64,000 nt of DNA, from positions 589,526,438 through 589,590,437 of the forward strand of contig CM066033.1 of the NCBI GenBank assembly GCA_033557465.1. The letters run 5' to 3'. Below, in pieces: positions 62,929 through 64,000 of the stretch; position 1 is the first letter of the stretch; every line of letters begins with the position of its first letter. The translations under genes and the position numbers were made by a program. Source of the DNA: Ichthyophis bannanicus. Lineage: Eukaryota; Chordata; Amphibia; Gymnophiona; Ichthyophiidae. Below the pieces are notes generated by a model. The model did no database searches. It saw only the letters and a program-made list of their open reading frames with translations, and was not told where the DNA came from.

Positions 62929-63918
62929 CTAGCCAAAGGCACTGTCTCTGCAGGACTCACTCTCGAGGCAGCTGTGAGCTGCGAACGTATGTATTGAAGA
63001 CCATGTGGCAGCTTTACAAATTTCTGTCACCGGCACTGAGCGTAGGTTGGCCACCGACATGGCCATAGCCCTCACACAATGAGCAGGTATCTGGTGCTCT
63101 ATAGAGAGGCTAGCTCGCTCATAAGAGGACAATACAGTCTGCCACCCAAGTGGACAGGATTTGCTTTGTCACAGATAGCCCCAGTTCGCTGGGGTCATAA
63201 GAGACGAAGAGTTGAGGAGCTTTCCGGTGGGCCTGGGTCCTCTGTAGATAGAAGGGCAGGGCCCTCTTACAATCCAACAGACTATGCCTTACCAGCATGA
63301 GGTCGTGGAAAGAAGGTGGGGTGGGGACCACCTCCTGATTGAGGTAGAAAGCCGACACCACCTTCGGAAGGAACTTGGGGTTCATGCGAAGCACAACCCT
63401 GTTCATATAGAACCTGGTATAAGGTGGATCTGCCACAAGGGCCTGTAGCTCACTCACACTCCGGGCGGATGTCAAGGCCACCAGGAAGGCCACCTTCCAG
63501 GAGAGATACCTCAGGTGGCAAGTCGCCAAGGACTCAGATGGTGGTCTGGTGAGCTGTCAGAGCACTACATACATTGAGATCCCACTCTGGTGAAGGTAGA
63601 CGGGGGGGGGGGGGGCTTTGACAGCAGAAGGCCTCTGAGGAACCTGGAGACTGGCTGGGAGGGGCCTCCCCTCCACAGGGTGATGGTTAGCTGCTACAGC
63701 AGTGAGATGCACCCTGACTAAATTAGATTTCAACCCTGAGCGGGAGAGATGCAGCAAGTGCTGCAGAAAGAGCTACAGATGGCAGGAACACGGATTCTCA
63801 TTCTGCTCTGCACGCCATAGAGAGAATCTCCACTTGAAGGCATATGTCCTCCTGGTGGAGGATTTCCAGGAGGCCAGGAGGATATCTTGCACGTCATCTG
63901 TGAGACTGAAGGGGGCAA
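62929..63918 (-). pseudogene. DIRS tyrosine recombinase (element G), nucleophile lost
   Basis: Four frames in series: DDVQDILLASWKSSTRRTY-like start (63918-63840), MLHLSRSGLKSNLVRVHL (63757), LRYLSWKVAFLVALTS, ARSVSELQALVADPPY, FLPKVVSAFYLNQEVV (63529-63119) and IPAHCVRAMAMSVANLRSV, ATWSSIHTFAAHSCLE (63132-62929). The box-I Arg directly before xSEL is Ser, and the Tyr of HYCLE is Ser. Either change alone would abolish strand cleavage. A G-run of about 14 bases at 63603-63616 also breaks the frame. Confidence 0.85.
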
Positions 63919-64000
63919 GTGCTACCCTTTCAGCATCCATGCATTTAACGTGAGGGATGCCAGGTTGGGGTGGAGAAGAAACCCCCCCTCCTTTGAAAGA

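Larger units (their letters stand above)
62372..64000 (-). mobile_element. DIRS-type retroelement G (runs off the window)
   Basis: It starts AAAGCGTAGTTACTC, matching its own internal junction GAGTAACTATGCTTTC, with the left terminal repeat at 62372-62640, internal complementary region at 62630-62730 and recombinase at 62929-63918. RT, gag and the right end are outside. It sits inside the RNase H of DIRS F, so it is younger than F. Confidence 0.85.

Overview
This window is vertebrate nuclear DNA made almost entirely of transposable elements; I find no host gene, tRNA, rRNA or CRISPR array. Seven or eight DIRS-type tyrosine-recombinase retroelements coexist with CR1, L2 and L1 LINEs, a Penelope-like element, a MIR/CORE-like SINE and a family of LTR-like elements. 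That mix suggests a large, repeat-rich tetrapod genome. I would guess an amphibian, possibly a caecilian, but the sequence does not prove this.

Layout: 1-230 SINE; 231-1189 DIRS remnant Z (gag start plus right terminal repeat); 1190-2683 Penelope-like element beside a short inverted piece of itself; 2684-7604 DIRS A (minus); 7605-16735 an L2-clade LINE (plus) split by DIRS B (8585-14210, minus); 16830-19815 an old, plus-strand DIRS lineage (H); 19818-28915 a minus-strand L2-like LINE split by DIRS C (20511-26960) and by LTR-like copy 1 (27136-28578); 29050-31117 unassigned DNA with a minisatellite and an inverted-repeat element; 31118-38492 DIRS D (minus), split by a CR1 (plus) that is itself split by LTR-like copy 2 (36031-37566); 38493-40700 unassigned; 40706-44584 a LINE split by a second L2-type LINE (41226-43922); 44585-46125 DIRS E fragment; 46126 to about 58078 one nearly full-length CR1 (minus) that has taken in a SINE-like insert, LTR-like copy 4, SINE tails, a 42-base micro-insertion and an intact 5.4-kb L1; 58079-62371 DIRS F, split by a CR1/L3-like LINE holding LTR-like copy 3; 62372-64000 DIRS G, inserted in F and running off the window.

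The nesting gives relative ages. Several insertions can be read to the base, because removing the insert (and one copy of its target duplication) rejoins the host element's reading frame. The only intact coding sequences of known function are ORF1 and ORF2 of the L1 at 49474-54891, flanked by a perfect 16-base duplication. It is the youngest-looking and the only candidate for autonomous mobility. The DIRS copies fall into two sets by their terminal repeats: Z/A/B/D (CACATATGGGT, with many GGTACCGAC motifs) and C/F/G (GTCCTCAC(T/A)TATGGG or GTCCTCACATA, with CGCC/CGAC motifs).

The most unusual feature is the LTR-like family: 1.44-1.54 kb units with TG...CA ends, 4-base target duplications proved by frame restoration, a polyadenylation signal, and a reading frame open from the very first base. 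That is the pattern expected for a gene entering the U3 of a 3' LTR from the internal region. Next in interest are a 395-base palindrome in DIRS C and two diverged copies of what looks like an unnamed short retroposon family.
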